In this document: piece by piece, positions 63,130 through 64,000 of the stretch
How positions within the stretch are numbered: the stretch's first letter is position 1
Layout: each line of letters starts with the position of its first letter
Assembly (NCBI RefSeq): GCF_002368035.1
Contig: NZ_AP018222.1
Coordinates: 3,651,534 to 3,715,533 of the forward strand
Source: Nostoc linckia NIES-25
GTDB lineage: Bacteria > Cyanobacteriota > Cyanobacteriia > Cyanobacteriales > Nostocaceae
DNA length: 64,000 nt
Direction of reading: 5' to 3'
The notes under the pieces: model-generated
What the model was told of the DNA's origin: nothing
The model's input: the letters and a program-made list of their open reading frames with translations, nothing else
Databases searched by the model: none
Made by a program: the position numbers and the translations under genes

Positions 63130-63816
63130 TTAAAAATCAGAAGCGATCGCGGTTAAATCTGGTTCGATAAGCGAGTTGAGCAATGTCCACAACTGCAAAT
63201 CAGTAAAATCTGGAATCGCCATAAATGCGCCGACTTCCTGTAACAGTTGGGGATTGTGGGTAGATGCTATACCGACGGTGCGAATATTTGCGCCCACAGC
63301 AGCGCGAATTCCAGAAGGAGAATCTTCTAGAGCGATCGCTTCCTCTGCATGAATTCCTAAATTGTTTAAAGCAACTTGGTAGGGTGCGGGGTCGGGTTTA
63401 CCTGCAATACAATCATCTGCTAAAACGATTGTATGAAAAGCTTCTTTTATCCCTAAAACTTCTAGCATATACTCTGCATTTAATCTTGGAGCATTAGTCA
63501 CTAATGCACGTTTTAATTGATGTGTCTGCGTCCATGCTAAGAGTTCCGAAAATCCACTCAGAGGTTGCACATCGGAGGCAAGTTTGCGAAAAAGTGCCTC
63601 TTTTTCGTCTGCAAATTTTTCCCCTTCTGTTAGTGATAATTGTGGCAAAATGTCTCGAACAATTTCTGGATTTAGCCGCCCGCTAATTTTCGATTTATAA
63701 AATTTTTCATCAATTTCTATGCTGAAAGTTAGCAGCATTTCTTTCCAAGCTCGGTAGTGTATAGGATCGCTGTTGACAATAGTGCCGTCTAAGTCAAAAA
63801 GAATTGCAGCCAGCAT
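63130..63816 (-). CDS. HAD-superfamily phosphatase (beta-phosphoglucomutase/CbbY-like)
   Basis: A 228-residue HAD hydrolase with nucleophile and acid in FDLDGTIVNSD (residues 7-17), motif II VTNAPR, and later GKPDPAPY and LEDSPSGIRAA. The helical cap after motif I fits the PGMB/CbbY class. The substrate is not predictable. It is convergent with padR. Confidence 0.9.
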   Translation of the reverse strand: MLAAILFDLDGTIVNSDPIHYRAWKEMLLTFSIEIDEKFYKSKISGRLNPEIVRDILPQLSLTEGEKFADEKEALFRKLASDVQPLSGFSELLAWTQTHQLKRALVTNAPRLNAEYMLEVLGIKEAFHTIVLADDCIAGKPDPAPYQVALNNLGIHAEEAIALEDSPSGIRAAVGANIRTVGIASTHNPQLLQEVGAFMAIPDFTDLQLWTLLNSLIEPDLTAIASDF

Positions 63817-64000
63817 AATTGTTGGTAATTCTGTAAATAAATGTTAACTTTATTTACATAGTTTACATTGTTTTTGTCTTTTAGCGATTATTCTTTTGTG
63901 AATACAAGGGACTGGGGATTAAATTTGCTTGGGAAGTGTAGTATCTTAACCTAACCTTAAGAGCCGACAATTAATTTTTTAAATCTCAAAATCTATCCTC
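63817..64000. other. right-hand end of window, no gene seen
   Basis: 184 bp of AT-rich sequence upstream of the HAD gene with GGGACTGGGGA heptads at 63909-63919. It must contain the HAD gene's promoter. No open frame of note. Confidence 0.5.

Overview
The window is chromosomal DNA from a filamentous, probably Nostocales-type cyanobacterium. The octamer GCGATCGC (HIP1) and its variants occur in most genes. The rRNA spacer carries tRNA-Ile and tRNA-Ala as in Nostoc relatives. Gene content is cyanobacterial: GlpX-type fructose/sedoheptulose bisphosphatase, ferredoxin-thioredoxin reductase variable chain, a CYP110-like P450, a probable McdAB carboxysome-positioning pair, and a Dps/low-temperature-induced stress cluster. 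Gaps between genes are full of 7-base tandem repeats, palindromes and MITE-like elements. I saw no intact transposase and no cas gene.

Layout. 1-2.6 kb: an rRNA operon on the minus strand (16S, tRNA-Ile, tRNA-Ala, 5' end of 23S) with a near-consensus promoter. 2.6-9 kb: glyQ, a small unknown, comEC, a NADAR-domain protein and a TPR protein. 9-17 kb: rlmN, a MIF-like tautomerase, cobM, a candidate small RNA, lgt, coaD overlapping a coiled-coil gene, an exported protein, plsC and tadA. 17-21 kb: grxC, a DUF981-type membrane protein, glpX, hemA. 21-31 kb: repeats, an AT-rich membrane acyltransferase, the ParA-like/coiled-coil pair, P450, a hexapeptide acetyltransferase, an MDR reductase, a double-GNAT protein and a second TPR protein. 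32-38 kb: ABC exporter, purQ/purS, a Fur-family (Zur-like) regulator, SPFH and NfeD. 38-45 kb: a PP2C phosphatase, a nine-unit 21-bp tandem repeat, a MITE, and the two-gene effector/NACHT-TPR module. 45-53 kb: ftrV, YdcF, an APH/AAA protein, a haem-oxygenase-fold candidate, rplY and purA. 53-64 kb: a histidine kinase, a frameshifted gene beside a one-spacer CRISPR remnant, an ADA-like deaminase, mutL carrying repeats in its linker, a gene fragment next to a MITE, the stress trio lti-dps-chaB, a PadR regulator with a palindromic operator, and a HAD phosphatase.

Most notable. At 41.05-44.86 kb a 137-residue, mostly helical protein is followed 2 bp later by a 1131-residue NACHT-TPR receptor. The C-terminus of the first and the N-terminus of the second carry the same short motif, (R)EY-N-GRDQI-IE---G. 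This is the arrangement known for amyloid-signalling NLR/effector cell-death pairs, so the module is a candidate antiphage or regulated-death system. Its receptor carries ten near-identical TPRs that look recently amplified at the DNA level. Other items worth attention are a 94-bp MITE with perfect 5-bp target duplications at both copies, an orphan rho-independent terminator suggesting a small RNA at 11.7 kb, the 21-bp array of GGTGACC palindromes, and a gene at 55 kb broken by one extra T.
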